This document shows, piece after piece, positions 49,260 through 57,898 of a stretch of 64,000 bases of DNA. The stretch covers positions 1,922,001-1,986,000 of the forward strand of contig NZ_JBBGZW010000001.1 in NCBI RefSeq assembly GCF_037479095.1, written 5' to 3'. Made by a program: the position numbers and the translations under genes. A model generated the notes under the pieces. It searched no databases. It was not told where the DNA came from and was given only the letters and a program-made list of their open reading frames with translations. The stretch comes from Pantoea nemavictus. Lineage in GTDB: Bacteria; Pseudomonadota; Gammaproteobacteria; Enterobacterales; Enterobacteriaceae. The number at the start of each line of letters is the position of its first letter. Within the stretch, counting starts at the first letter, position 1.

Positions 49260-49365
49260 GAGGCGCGAGGCGAAGATTGTCAGATTTTTCCCAATGTGGG
49301 TTTTGACTTTCCCCGGTAAAAACCGTTCTAATCGTGGGCTAAGTGAATGATTTAGGGCCGAAGCA

Positions 49366-49956
49366 ATGAAGAACCTGCCAGTCGCGCTGCTGCTTGGCCT
49401 CGCACTGACATTTCCCGCCTGGGCGGAGGACGCACCTGCACTGGATCGTAGCGATCATCTTCCTGCTGCGCCCTATCTGCTCGCGGGTGCGCCGACGTTC
49501 GATATGACCGTTGCGCAGTTCCGTGAAAAGTACAACGCCGCCAATCCCAATGAACCGCTGCAGGAATATCGCGCCATTGATAGTCGCGGCGATAAAAGTA
49601 ACCTGACGCGTGCCGCCAGTAAAATCAGCGAAACGCTGTATGCTTCAACCGCGCTGGAGCAAGGCACCGGCAAAATCAAAACCCTGCAAATCACCTGGCT
49701 GCCGGTTCCCGGTCCCGATATGAAAGCGGCGCAGGCACGTGCCATGGATTACATGACTGCCCTGCTGCGTTTCTTCATCCCCGGTTTGTCGGCCGAAGAT
49801 GGTCGCAAAAAGCTCGATTCTCTGCTGAGCGCCGGCAAAGGTGCGCGTTATTTTGCCCGCACCGAAGGCGCACTGCGCTTCGTGGTCGCGGACAACGGCG
49901 ACAAGGGTTTAACCTTCGCCATTGAGCCGATAAAACTGGCGATCGCTACGCCCTGA
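49366..49956 (+). CDS. yiiQ: YiiQ family periplasmic protein (DUF1454)
   Basis: The 196-residue protein has a clear signal peptide (residues 1-20, cleavage likely after AWA) and the DUF1454 core with RAASKISETLYASTALE and KIKTLQITWLPVPG. It matches E. coli YiiQ in size and in position between fpr and tpiA. Its function is unknown. It is probably soluble in the periplasm. Confidence 0.92.
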   Translation: MKNLPVALLLGLALTFPAWAEDAPALDRSDHLPAAPYLLAGAPTFDMTVAQFREKYNAANPNEPLQEYRAIDSRGDKSNLTRAASKISETLYASTALEQGTGKIKTLQITWLPVPGPDMKAAQARAMDYMTALLRFFIPGLSAEDGRKKLDSLLSAGKGARYFARTEGALRFVVADNGDKGLTFAIEPIKLAIATP

Positions 49957-50076
49957 TCACACCGGCAAAAATGACGAAAAGCAAAGCCAGCAACCCATTT
50001 GATCTCTATACTGTCTCGCAGACATCGCTGCCCGATGGCAGCGCTATTTCATGAATCGCGTTATGCGGAGGAAAGA

Positions 50077-50844
50077 ATGCGACATCCACTGGTTATGGGT
50101 AACTGGAAACTGAACGGTAGCAAGCAGATCACCAAAGAGCTGATTGAAGGCCTGCGCAAAGAGCTGTCTGGTGTTGATGGTTGTGGCGTCGCGATTGCAC
50201 CGCCAGCCATCTATCTGGACCTGGCGAAACACGCCATTTCCGGTAGCCACATCGCTCTGGGTGCTCAGAACGTCGACGTTAACTTGTCTGGCGCATTCAC
50301 TGGCGAAACTTCCGCAGACATGCTGAAAGACGTTGGCGCGAAATACATCATCATCGGCCACTCTGAGCGCCGTACCTACCATAAAGAGAGCGATGAGTTC
50401 ATCGCGAAGAAATTTGCCGTCGTGAAGGAAGCGGGCCTGGTACCCGTTCTGTGCATCGGTGAAACCGACGCAGAAAACGAAGCGGGCCAAACGCAAGAAG
50501 TGTGCGCACGTCAGATCGACGCCGTGCTGGAAACGCAGGGCGCAGCAGCGTTCGAAGGCGCGGTCATCGCTTATGAGCCAGTTTGGGCCATCGGTACCGG
50601 CAAATCCGCTACGCCAGCGCAGGCTCAGGCCGTGCACAAATTTATTCGTGACCACATCGCGAAGAAAGACGCTGCCATCGCACAGCAAGTGATCATCCAG
50701 TACGGCGGTTCGGTAAACGACAAAAACGCCGCTGAGCTGTTCACCCAGCCAGATATCGATGGCGCGCTGGTTGGCGGTGCTTCACTGAAAGCCGATGCTT
50801 TCGCCGTGATCGTGAAAGCCGCAGCCGCTGCGAAAAACGCGTAA
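50077..50844 (+). CDS. tpiA: Triosephosphate isomerase
   Basis: TpiA interconverts dihydroxyacetone phosphate and glyceraldehyde 3-phosphate. Starting at ATG 50077 (GGAGGAAAGA upstream) it has 255 residues, as in E. coli. It shows GNWKLNGS with the catalytic lysine, the catalytic histidine in IIGHSERR, the catalytic glutamate in [16 protein letters not shown] with loop 6, and [10 protein letters not shown] for phosphate binding. The frame stays open for 26 codons upstream but these have no family similarity. Confidence 0.98.
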   Translation: MRHPLVMGNWKLNGSKQITKELIEGLRKELSGVDGCGVAIAPPAIYLDLAKHAISGSHIALGAQNVDVNLSGAFTGETSADMLKDVGAKYIIIGHSERRTYHKESDEFIAKKFAVVKEAGLVPVLCIGETDAENEAGQTQEVCARQIDAVLETQGAAAFEGAVIAYEPVWAIGTGKSATPAQAQAVHKFIRDHIAKKDAAIAQQVIIQYGGSVNDKNAAELFTQPDIDGALVGGASLKADAFAVIVKAAAAAKNA

Positions 50845-50862
50845 GTTTTGGATGTATGATGA

Positions 50863-50886
50863 GGCGGCTGATTAGCCGCCTTTTTT
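50863..50886 (+). terminator. tpiA terminator
   Basis: GGCGGCT/AGCCGCC with loop GATT is followed by six T. Confidence 0.93.
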
Positions 50887-50907
50887 ATGTCACCTGACAT
50901 GTCGACC

Positions 50908-51660
50908 TTACAAAATCCCGCATTGATGATCCTGCAGCTCTTCCGCCGAACCACTGTTCAGCTTAAGCCAGTTGCGTTCTAACGCCAGCAGCGCTAAGCG
51001 ACCATCCGGCAGCTGCGCCAGCGCCAGGCCATATTTCCCCATCTCGGTGCGCGCGTGAGGCACTTCGTTTGCCAGACGGATAAACGCACTCTGCTGCGCC
51101 AGTTCTGCTGTTGAAAGCGTACGTATCAGGTAACGATGCTTGCGCAGCGTTTCGCTTTGCCACTGCGCGTTAAGCCTCGGCGCCAGGGCATCAAGTTGCT
51201 GACGCACATCGGGTCGCAGACAAGAGATGTGAATATGCAGCTGATTCTGCGTACGCCCGTATTGCGCATTGATTGCCAGCGACAGCGCGCTATCTGATAT
51301 CGGCGCGCCGTGCTTTTGTGCAAGTAATGTCCGTTGTTGCCAGGCGTCGGCAAACAGATTCGGCGTAGACGGCTCAAGAATGATGGGACTTTCCATGCCG
51401 CTGATTTTTTCGATCGGCATCAGTAGATACTGCAACGGACCGTTGAGATCTTTCAGCGTGACGTAACCCTGCGCACTGTTCACCTGCTGGCAAGGCGCGG
51501 GTTTGCCGCTGGCGGCCATGCCAGGCACGCATTTCTCGCTAATGATCTGCCACAAGGCGTTGGAATTTTTCTGGAAATGAATGGCGGCGGCAATCAATCC
51601 GACAATCAACAGCACCAATAGTGCGGTAAGTAACTTCAGGGTACGACGACTGCCCTGCAT
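50908..51660 (-). CDS. cdh: CDP-diacylglycerol diphosphatase
   Basis: Cdh hydrolyses CDP-diacylglycerol to phosphatidate and CMP at the inner membrane. The 250-residue product has one N-terminal membrane helix (about 10-30) and a periplasmic catalytic domain with the HIT-like HIHISC and the conserved LKDLNGPLQYLLMP. ATG 51658-51660 is preceded by AGAGGA, better than starts further upstream. It lies beside tpiA as in E. coli. The accessory operon ends only 63 bp upstream on the same strand, so cdh may be read through from it. Confidence 0.93.
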   Translation of the reverse strand: MQGSRRTLKLLTALLVLLIVGLIAAAIHFQKNSNALWQIISEKCVPGMAASGKPAPCQQVNSAQGYVTLKDLNGPLQYLLMPIEKISGMESPIILEPSTPNLFADAWQQRTLLAQKHGAPISDSALSLAINAQYGRTQNQLHIHISCLRPDVRQQLDALAPRLNAQWQSETLRKHRYLIRTLSTAELAQQSAFIRLANEVPHARTEMGKYGLALAQLPDGRLALLALERNWLKLNSGSAEELQDHQCGIL

Positions 51661-51678
51661 AGCCCGATTCCTCTGTTC

Positions 51679-51711
51679 ATCACCTGCCAGCATCCTCGCC
51701 TGGCAGGTGAT
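51679..51711. repeat. 12-bp perfect inverted repeat between the dehydrogenase gene and cdh
   Basis: ATCACCTGCCAG and CTGGCAGGTGAT are separated by 9 bp. There is no T-run on either side, so it is not a standard terminator. It may be an mRNA-stabilising hairpin or mark the edge of the inserted region. Confidence 0.6.
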
Positions 51712-51723
51712 GAAAGTCACGGA

Positions 51724-53022
51724 CTAATCCTCGGCGCCACGCAGGATGGCATCGAGTTTTTCCGGCTGCAGACGAATCTGCGCCGCACGACGATGTGCCT
51801 GCATGCCTTCGGTACGACTTTGACGCACCGCAGGCGCGGCGATGGCCGCGATACCCTGATCGTCAATCCATTGATGCGTACAGGTTTTCAGATAGGCGCC
51901 CACCCACAACCCGCCGGTATAGCGCGCCGCTGCCATGGTGGGTAACGTGTGGTTAGTACCGCAGCACTTATCAGAGAACACCACGCTGGCATTTTGACCG
52001 ATAAACAGCGATCCGTAGTTGCGGATACGCGCCGCCAGCGCATGGGGATCGCGAGCATGGATTTGCAAATGTTCGGTGGCGATCTCATCGGTGTAGGCCA
52101 CCATCGCATCTTCGTCGGCGCACAATACAATCTCGCCCTGTCTTTGCCATGCTTCACCAGCCGTCTTCGCCGTCGGCAGCGATGACAGCTGCGCCTCAAT
52201 TTCACGCAAGGTTTCATGCGCTATGCGCTCGCTGGTGGTGGCCAGCCCTACGCGAGTGCGCACATCATGTTCCGCCTGCGCCAGCAGATCCGCCGCCAGC
52301 ACGCGTGGATCGGCACTATCATCGGCCACAATAAAGATTTCGCTTGGTCCTGCCAGCGCATCAATACCCACTTTGCCAAAAACCTGACGCTTGGCCTCAT
52401 TGACGAAGGCGTTACCCGGTCCAACAATTTTGTCCACTGCCGGCAGCGATGCGGTGCCATACGCCATCGCGGCAATCGCCTGCGCGCCGCCAACTTTAAA
52501 AATACGGTGTGCCCCGGCTAAATGGCAGATAGCAATCATCGCCGGATGCGCGCCCGGTGGCAGGCAGGCAATAATGTTGTCGCAGCCCGCTACGACCGCG
52601 GGCACGATGGACATCACCGGTGCGGAGAGAATCGGATAGCGTCCGCCCGGCACATAGCAGCCCACGGTTTCGATAGGAATGATGCGATGCCCCAAATGCA
52701 CGCCGGGCAGCGTTTCAATCTCTAGCGGCTGTAGTGTTGCGCGCTGGGCTTCGGCGAAGCGGCGCACCTGGGCGATGGCAAATTCACTGTCGTGGCGAGT
52801 TTGAGGAGCCAGTTGTGTGAGCACCTGCTCGATCTCCGCTGCCGAAACTTCCAGCTGCTCCGGCGCTACCCCATCAAATTTCAGTGAATACGCCTGCAGC
52901 GCCGCATCACCATGCTGGCGCACATTGCTGATAATGTCGCTTACCGTGGCGATCAGGCTGGCATCGGCCTGCGCATCTTCGCCTGCGGGTTGCTTAATAA
53001 ACTGCACGCGTTGCTTACTCAT
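51724..53022 (-). CDS. Histidinol dehydrogenase-like NAD+-dependent alcohol dehydrogenase, copy 1
   Basis: The 432-residue protein belongs to the HisD family but sits in a catabolic cluster. It keeps the residues of HisD that bind zinc and do catalysis: Gln249 and His252 in QAEHD, Glu317-His318 in TEHLQ, Asp351 in SDKCCGTNH, Glu405 and His410. It should therefore oxidise a primary alcohol to the acid in two NAD+ steps. Non-histidine members include sulfopropanediol dehydrogenase HpsN, but the true substrate is unknown. ATG 53020-53022 overlaps the upstream gene's TGA (ATGA) and GGAG lies before it. It is the last gene of the operon led by the LacI regulator. Confidence 0.88.
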   Translation of the reverse strand: MSKQRVQFIKQPAGEDAQADASLIATVSDIISNVRQHGDAALQAYSLKFDGVAPEQLEVSAAEIEQVLTQLAPQTRHDSEFAIAQVRRFAEAQRATLQPLEIETLPGVHLGHRIIPIETVGCYVPGGRYPILSAPVMSIVPAVVAGCDNIIACLPPGAHPAMIAICHLAGAHRIFKVGGAQAIAAMAYGTASLPAVDKIVGPGNAFVNEAKRQVFGKVGIDALAGPSEIFIVADDSADPRVLAADLLAQAEHDVRTRVGLATTSERIAHETLREIEAQLSSLPTAKTAGEAWQRQGEIVLCADEDAMVAYTDEIATEHLQIHARDPHALAARIRNYGSLFIGQNASVVFSDKCCGTNHTLPTMAAARYTGGLWVGAYLKTCTHQWIDDQGIAAIAAPAVRQSRTEGMQAHRRAAQIRLQPEKLDAILRGAED

Positions 53023-54173
53023 GCTTCCGTCTCCGCCAGTTGGCCCAATTTGATCTGCGCCAGCATCGCCAGATGATCGTAAACCACCCACTCATCCACA
53101 ATTTTACCGTTTACCACGTGATAGTGGCTCATGCCCATCACCAGCAGACGCTGACCGGTCGGCTTGCCCAACTCGCCATAGCCCAGATGATGTCCTTCCA
53201 TCACCCAGCGCACCGCCACTTTAGTGCCGCCTTCTTCACACGGATTGGAGCAAATATGCTGCGGCATCCACGCGCCGTCAGGGATCATGCCGATCAACGC
53301 CAGCGTCTGGTGGATCACCGATGCCTGACCATACAGCTCTTTCATCAGCGGGCCGTGCCACTGCACATTACTGGCGTAAACGTCTTTCACTTTGCCCAGC
53401 ATGCGTTTGTTGTAGATCTCATGCAGCCAGCCCAGCACCTGGGCCTCGGTATCGCTGTGCGCCAGCGTATAATCCGGGTCGCTTTCCGGCGGATATTGCC
53501 CCAGCAGGCGACGGTTTTCGCCAATCTCCGTCAGGCGGAAACCTTTATCAAACTGCTCTTTCGCCATGTTGTAAGCGATCTGATCGGTATCCAGTCCCAG
53601 CTGACGCATCAGCGACATGTTGTCGCTCACCACCCATTCGCGGTAGATCTTGTTTTCCAGAATCATGCAGTCCGCGACGGTACGCGTGGTGAAGGTTCGA
53701 TTGGTCGGCTTACCGTACTGGCTTGGCTGCGTGTGTCGACCGCTGCCGGTGACCAGATGCGAAGTGTAAAAACCGTCAACATCGTTGCCGTTCCAGATCA
53801 CCTGCGTCGCCATGCCACGTCGCTCCGGGAAAGCCACCAAGCGCTGCAGCGTATCCAGCACCACCTGTTCACGGGTATAAATCGTGCCTAGCGCGTTATA
53901 GAGCACGCAGTTATGGGTGTAATGGCTGTAGATCAGTCCGACATCACGCTCATCCCAAATCTTGTGGGTGCAACGCACAATGTAATCAACAATATCGGTA
54001 TAGCAGGGATCGAAACCGCGCATCGGCTGTACTCGCGCACGGTTTTCTGGAACCAGATCGACAAAATCCCGTCGCTCAACCTGCAAAACCGGTTCGACCT
54101 GGGTACGTGCTGAGGTTTTTTCTGCGCTCTTTTCACTGGCGGTGGCTTTATTAGCCGTGTCCGTTGTAGACAT
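53019..54173 (-). CDS. Tandem NTF2/SnoaL-like domain protein, 384 residues
   Basis: After a low-complexity, charged N-terminal tail (1-45) there are two SnoaL/NTF2-like alpha+beta domains, about 55-190 and 215-375. The second contains HYHVVNGKIVDEWVVYD, a typical SnoaL strand. Such domains form cone-shaped pockets and include cyclases, isomerases and dehydratases. No catalytic assignment is possible from sequence. ATG 54171-54173 has AGGAG upstream. It overlaps the downstream dehydrogenase by 4 bp. The next protein upstream is a full-length paralogue. There is no signal peptide, so it should be cytoplasmic. Confidence 0.8.
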   Translation of the reverse strand: MSTTDTANKATASEKSAEKTSARTQVEPVLQVERRDFVDLVPENRARVQPMRGFDPCYTDIVDYIVRCTHKIWDERDVGLIYSHYTHNCVLYNALGTIYTREQVVLDTLQRLVAFPERRGMATQVIWNGNDVDGFYTSHLVTGSGRHTQPSQYGKPTNRTFTTRTVADCMILENKIYREWVVSDNMSLMRQLGLDTDQIAYNMAKEQFDKGFRLTEIGENRRLLGQYPPESDPDYTLAHSDTEAQVLGWLHEIYNKRMLGKVKDVYASNVQWHGPLMKELYGQASVIHQTLALIGMIPDGAWMPQHICSNPCEEGGTKVAVRWVMEGHHLGYGELGKPTGQRLLVMGMSHYHVVNGKIVDEWVVYDHLAMLAQIKLGQLAETEA

Positions 54174-54326
54174 AAACACTCCTGCTTTTGACGAATTAAG
54201 GGTGAGCGCGGTCCTCGCAATCAAGCGCTGCCGATTCACCCGGCTGAATTCAGGGTGCAGAACGCCGTCGGTAATTAAGGGAATTAATTACCGTGACGTA
54301 ACGCGTTATTTAAAAGTGCTGGTTAT

Positions 54327-55295
54327 TCAGTTGAGTAGCTGCAACCAGATTGAGAGTTCATCGATACCTAAATATTCCCGCATAATTACGCCATCACGTA
54401 ATTCCAAATGTGAAATTCCGGAAATACACACCGGCTTACGGGACGGTGGACCAAACTTTCCGTAGCCATCATGCCAACTCAACAGTGACCAGCGCAGGCT
54501 GATGCGCACCGGTTCGTTGGCATCACGCCGCACCACCAAATGATGTAGCTGTGTTTCGCTGTCAGCGAATGAGGCGCGATAGCCAGAAAGGAAGCTGCCA
54601 ATCTCCTGCTCGCCGGTAAAGCTGCTGTGGCCCGGACCGTGCAAGGTGGCGGCGGGATGATAAACGCCTGGGACTACCCCACTGTTGCCGCCCGCCCACA
54701 TGCTGAGATAGCGCTCAATCAAGCCGGCCAGCGCGCCCTCCGCATCATCACCATCCGGGCCGCCCGCCCAACGCGCTTCCAGCTCTTCGGGTGCCGGCAT
54801 CTCCAGTCCTTGCTGTTGGCGCATCTGCGTTAGATGTTGAGCAAACTCCGCTACGTTGACGCCAATCTGCGCCAAAATCCCTGCGCGATCCTGTAACAGC
54901 CACTCTTGTTCCACCAGGCCATCCCGGCAAATACGATCGGCGAAGGTGCGCACCCATAGCGTTTTGCCACTCGGCGCGCCAAAGAAACCTTCACCCAGAT
55001 GCTGAATGCGTGCCTGGGTGCGTTGCGAGGCGTACCAACACGTATCGCCTTCACGAGCGGCGAGAATATCTTCTGTTAGTACCTGACGCTGCGGGAAACA
55101 GTGCAGCGCTTCCAGGGTCAGGCGCATAAAATCGCTTAAGTCAGTTAACCGCTTTTCCGGCGTGTGAAAGACCACCGGTGTGGCATAGAAGTCGGCCAGC
55201 TGCCCGATGTCCTTCTGCTCCCACACCACGTGAGTTAGCGTCAGGACGAACTGCTGAATAGAATCAAACTGGGGACTGAAACCCGGCAATCGCAT
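54327..55295 (-). CDS. Tandem NTF2/SnoaL-like domain protein, 322 residues
   Basis: This protein also has two NTF2/SnoaL-like domains (about 10-160 and 185-318), ending in ISHLELRDGVIMREYLGIDEL. Its first domain aligns with that of its neighbour (FADRICRDGLVEQEWLLQD against VADCMILENKIYREWVVSD), so the two are diverged paralogues that may form a heteromer. The start codon shares one base with the stop of the LacI gene (TAATG), with GAGGAGG upstream, which implies coupled translation. A 153-bp gap with a hairpin (54268-54292) separates it from the next gene. Confidence 0.78.
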   Translation of the reverse strand: MRLPGFSPQFDSIQQFVLTLTHVVWEQKDIGQLADFYATPVVFHTPEKRLTDLSDFMRLTLEALHCFPQRQVLTEDILAAREGDTCWYASQRTQARIQHLGEGFFGAPSGKTLWVRTFADRICRDGLVEQEWLLQDRAGILAQIGVNVAEFAQHLTQMRQQQGLEMPAPEELEARWAGGPDGDDAEGALAGLIERYLSMWAGGNSGVVPGVYHPAATLHGPGHSSFTGEQEIGSFLSGYRASFADSETQLHHLVVRRDANEPVRISLRWSLLSWHDGYGKFGPPSRKPVCISGISHLELRDGVIMREYLGIDELSIWLQLLN

Positions 55296-56362
55296 TACTC
55301 AACCTCCTCAGAACGAAATAGCAGCTGGCCGTTCTCTTCTACCACGCCGTGACGCGGACGCCGTGCGGAGTGGCGCACTACCAACGTGCCGGGAATAACA
55401 ATTTGCTCAGGTGCCATCACCGCACTGTCGATTTGCTGCATCAGCAGGCCAATCGTACGTTGCACCATCACTTCAACCGGCTGGCAGATGGAGGTCAGCG
55501 CATATGAAGGCCAGCCCGCGGGCCCAACATCGTCATAACCCACCACTGACACATCCTGCGGAATGCGCAAGCCGAACTCGTAGCGCGCCACATCCATAAC
55601 CGTCAATGCCATATGGTCGTTAACCGCAAATACCGCATCAGGTGGCGTGGTGCTGCTGAACAGTTGACGTGCCGCCTGCGCGGTGTGCTCACTGTCGTTA
55701 TGGCCTGCAACGACGGTGACATCAACATCACGTGCACGTAGTGCATCGCGGAAGCCGTCCAGCCGTAGCTGATTGACCGAAGCGTTATCAGCGCCAGAGA
55801 TGCAAGCAAAACGTTGATGTTCGCCCGCCAGCAGAAATTCGGCGATCTGCCGTGCGGCGGCGCGGTTATCGGTATTCACACTCGACGCCATCTCGCTTTC
55901 GGCGGTGCGATTGAATAGCACCACGGGAATACCGGCACCGTGACACTCTTCAGACAAGGCATCGGACAACGCGCCAGACGCCAGCACGATGCCATCTACG
56001 CGGTACTGCATGATCTGATCGAAAATGCGATCAACATTGCTGTCACGATCGCTAACGAACAGCAGCAAATGATAGTTAAGCGCATCCAGTTCCCGTCCCA
56101 GCGCTTCCAGCACATGCGGATAAAACGGGTTATCGAAACAGGAGATCACCACGCCAACAATGCGTGAGCGTGCGGTGTTCAGCGACCGCGCCAGCGCATT
56201 GGGTCGATAACCCAGCTCTCGGGCAGATTGCAGCACCTTTTCACGCGTGGCGGGTGAAATACTGGCTCCCGGCGTGAAGGTACGCGACACCGCAGACTGT
56301 GAAACGCCAGCATGCTGCGCAACTTGTTGTGAGGTCACTGGACCGAAGGTCTTACGTTTCAT
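55295..56362 (-). CDS. LacI-family transcriptional regulator of the accessory catabolic cluster
   Basis: The 355-residue protein has a LacI helix-turn-helix near residues 10-30 (VTSQQVAQHAGVSQSAVSRTF), the hinge YRPNALARSLNTARS, and a sugar-binding-protein-like effector domain (VVISCFDNPFYPHVLEALGREL, VVGYDDVGPAGWPSYALTSICQP). I chose ATG 56360-56362 with AGGAAG upstream. The open frame continues 56 codons further up, across the likely operator, without family similarity. It heads an operon with the two NTF2-like proteins and a dehydrogenase. A palindrome 115 bp upstream is its likely own operator. The effector is unknown. Confidence 0.92.
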   Translation of the reverse strand: MKRKTFGPVTSQQVAQHAGVSQSAVSRTFTPGASISPATREKVLQSARELGYRPNALARSLNTARSRIVGVVISCFDNPFYPHVLEALGRELDALNYHLLLFVSDRDSNVDRIFDQIMQYRVDGIVLASGALSDALSEECHGAGIPVVLFNRTAESEMASSVNTDNRAAARQIAEFLLAGEHQRFACISGADNASVNQLRLDGFRDALRARDVDVTVVAGHNDSEHTAQAARQLFSSTTPPDAVFAVNDHMALTVMDVARYEFGLRIPQDVSVVGYDDVGPAGWPSYALTSICQPVEVMVQRTIGLLMQQIDSAVMAPEQIVIPGTLVVRHSARRPRHGVVEENGQLLFRSEEVE

Positions 56363-56476
56363 GGTGTTATCTTCCTGTTTAGCACACTGATGCGCGGGTG
56401 ACTGCTGAGCATTGTAGCCAATTTCACCAGCCGGACTCACCTGCTTCGGTGTGTGTTTTTTACTCTTACACCAGTT

Positions 56477-56492
56477 TTGCATGCGTATGCAA
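56477..56492. promoter_or_regulatory. Putative operator O1 of the LacI-family regulator
   Basis: TTGCATGCGTATGCAA is an almost perfect palindrome with a central CG, the form LacI-family proteins bind. It differs by one base from O3. It lies upstream of the regulator gene on the minus strand. Confidence 0.8.
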
Positions 56493-56565
56493 CACTCAAT
56501 AACTTTTTTTTCACAATGCCACAGCGACACTTTACAAAGTTGTAATCATTTCGTAACTTCGGCCG

Positions 56566-56581
56566 TTGAATACGTATTCAA
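56566..56581. promoter_or_regulatory. Putative operator O2 of the LacI-family regulator
   Basis: TTGAATACGTATTCAA is a perfect palindrome. It lies just after a plausible promoter (TTTACA at 56531, 17-bp spacer, TAACTT at 56554), so a bound repressor would cover the transcription start of the transporter-amidase operon. Confidence 0.82.
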
Positions 56582-56662
56582 AGAGTGCAAAATTAGCGAC
56601 CCGGACTCAGGATGAAACCCGCGTTTTTAGTCACTTACCTGGCTTGCAAGAGGTTCAACACC

Positions 56663-57898
56663 ATGTTTCGAGCACTGTTTAGCCGTTCCGAGCTGTTGAC
56701 GTTTTTCTTAATGAGCGTGCTGTTTTTTATCTGCATCAACGGCTTTGATGCCTTTCTGGCGCCCTACATGGTGCGGCTGGGCATTGAACCACAAACCATC
56801 GGTATGATTATGGGTGCAACCGGTTTGGCCTCACTCTGCACCCGATTCCCACTCAGCGTCGTCTCCGACGTATTGAAAAATCGTAAAGTGTTTATGCAGG
56901 TCGCGCTGCTGCTGCCGGTCATCGCCTGGCCGTTGGCGTGGCTTTTTCCAGGCGCATTGACATTCTGGCTGGCGAAGCTGGCCTGCGGTTTTACGGCCGC
57001 CAGTTGGGTGCTCTACAACATCATTTTCATTCGCTATTTTCGTCGCGATGAAGCGCCCGCCGCCGTCGCCTTGCTGGCGCTGGCAGGTCCGATCGGCGTG
57101 TTTATCAGTAATGCGATCTGTGGCGTCATCGTGCACTGGTTCGGCAGCACGCAGGCCTTTTTCGTCCCCGCCGTGGCCGGCTGCCTGGCTCTGATGCTCA
57201 GCCTGCGCATTCGTGAAGGGGAAGATATTCATAAAGCGCCGCATCTAAAAGCCTGCGTACAAAGTGCCAAACGCCAGCTGGGTGATAGCACCATCTGGTT
57301 TATCGGCCTGCTGGCAACCATAGTGATTCTGGTGCCCTTTGCCACCCGCGATACCTTGACGCCAATTTACGCCCAACAGCTTGGCGCGCAGGCCGGTACG
57401 CTGGCGGTGTTGAGCAATATCCATTTACTGTTTTATGCCATCGCCGTGGCGCTATGCAGTTCCGTGTTTTATAAGCGCCTTGGCCTGGTCAACACCGCGC
57501 TAATCGGCATTGGCCTGCAAATTGTTTCGTCGATTTTCGTGCCACTCACCAGCAGTTTATGGCTGATCTATCTCTGGCAAGGTCTCGCCGGTTTCTCCTT
57601 CGGTATGGCGTTCGCGGTGTTTATGTCGCTCAGCGTGGTGAATACCTCGGAGAATGAGCAAACCACGCGCATGGGGCTGTTTCAGACCATCTATTCGTGC
57701 GGCATGTTTTTTGGCCCGGTGTTGATGGGCGTGTTGTTGCAGCACGTTAACTTGCATGCGGGTTATTGGGTGATTGGTGGATTGTGTCTGGTCGCGGGCG
57801 TGTTGACGCCACTGGCGGCAAAACGCGTACAGCAGCGCCAGATGCCGCAGGCTGCCTCTGAAACCAGCGGCATGTTGTCACAGGATGCAGTGAAATGA
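56663..57898 (+). CDS. MFS transporter, copy 1
   Basis: The 411-residue major facilitator protein has about 12 membrane helices. It is related to a second transporter in the same cluster: both share FF-S-LFFI--FD-FLAPY, IGATGLAS/MGATGLAS and VPFATRDTLTP. It is probably an importer for the cluster's substrate, but the sequence gives no specificity. I start at ATG 56663 (AAGAGG upstream) rather than 17 codons earlier, where the ATG lacks any spacing from CAGG. Its stop overlaps the amidase start (ATGA). Confidence 0.85.
   Translation: MFRALFSRSELLTFFLMSVLFFICINGFDAFLAPYMVRLGIEPQTIGMIMGATGLASLCTRFPLSVVSDVLKNRKVFMQVALLLPVIAWPLAWLFPGALTFWLAKLACGFTAASWVLYNIIFIRYFRRDEAPAAVALLALAGPIGVFISNAICGVIVHWFGSTQAFFVPAVAGCLALMLSLRIREGEDIHKAPHLKACVQSAKRQLGDSTIWFIGLLATIVILVPFATRDTLTPIYAQQLGAQAGTLAVLSNIHLLFYAIAVALCSSVFYKRLGLVNTALIGIGLQIVSSIFVPLTSSLWLIYLWQGLAGFSFGMAFAVFMSLSVVNTSENEQTTRMGLFQTIYSCGMFFGPVLMGVLLQHVNLHAGYWVIGGLCLVAGVLTPLAAKRVQQRQMPQAASETSGMLSQDAVK

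Noticed and set aside
56363..56530. N-terminal extension of the LacI-family regulator
   Set aside because: The extra 56 codons cross operator O1 and lack conserved sequence. The helix-turn-helix begins normally after ATG 56362.
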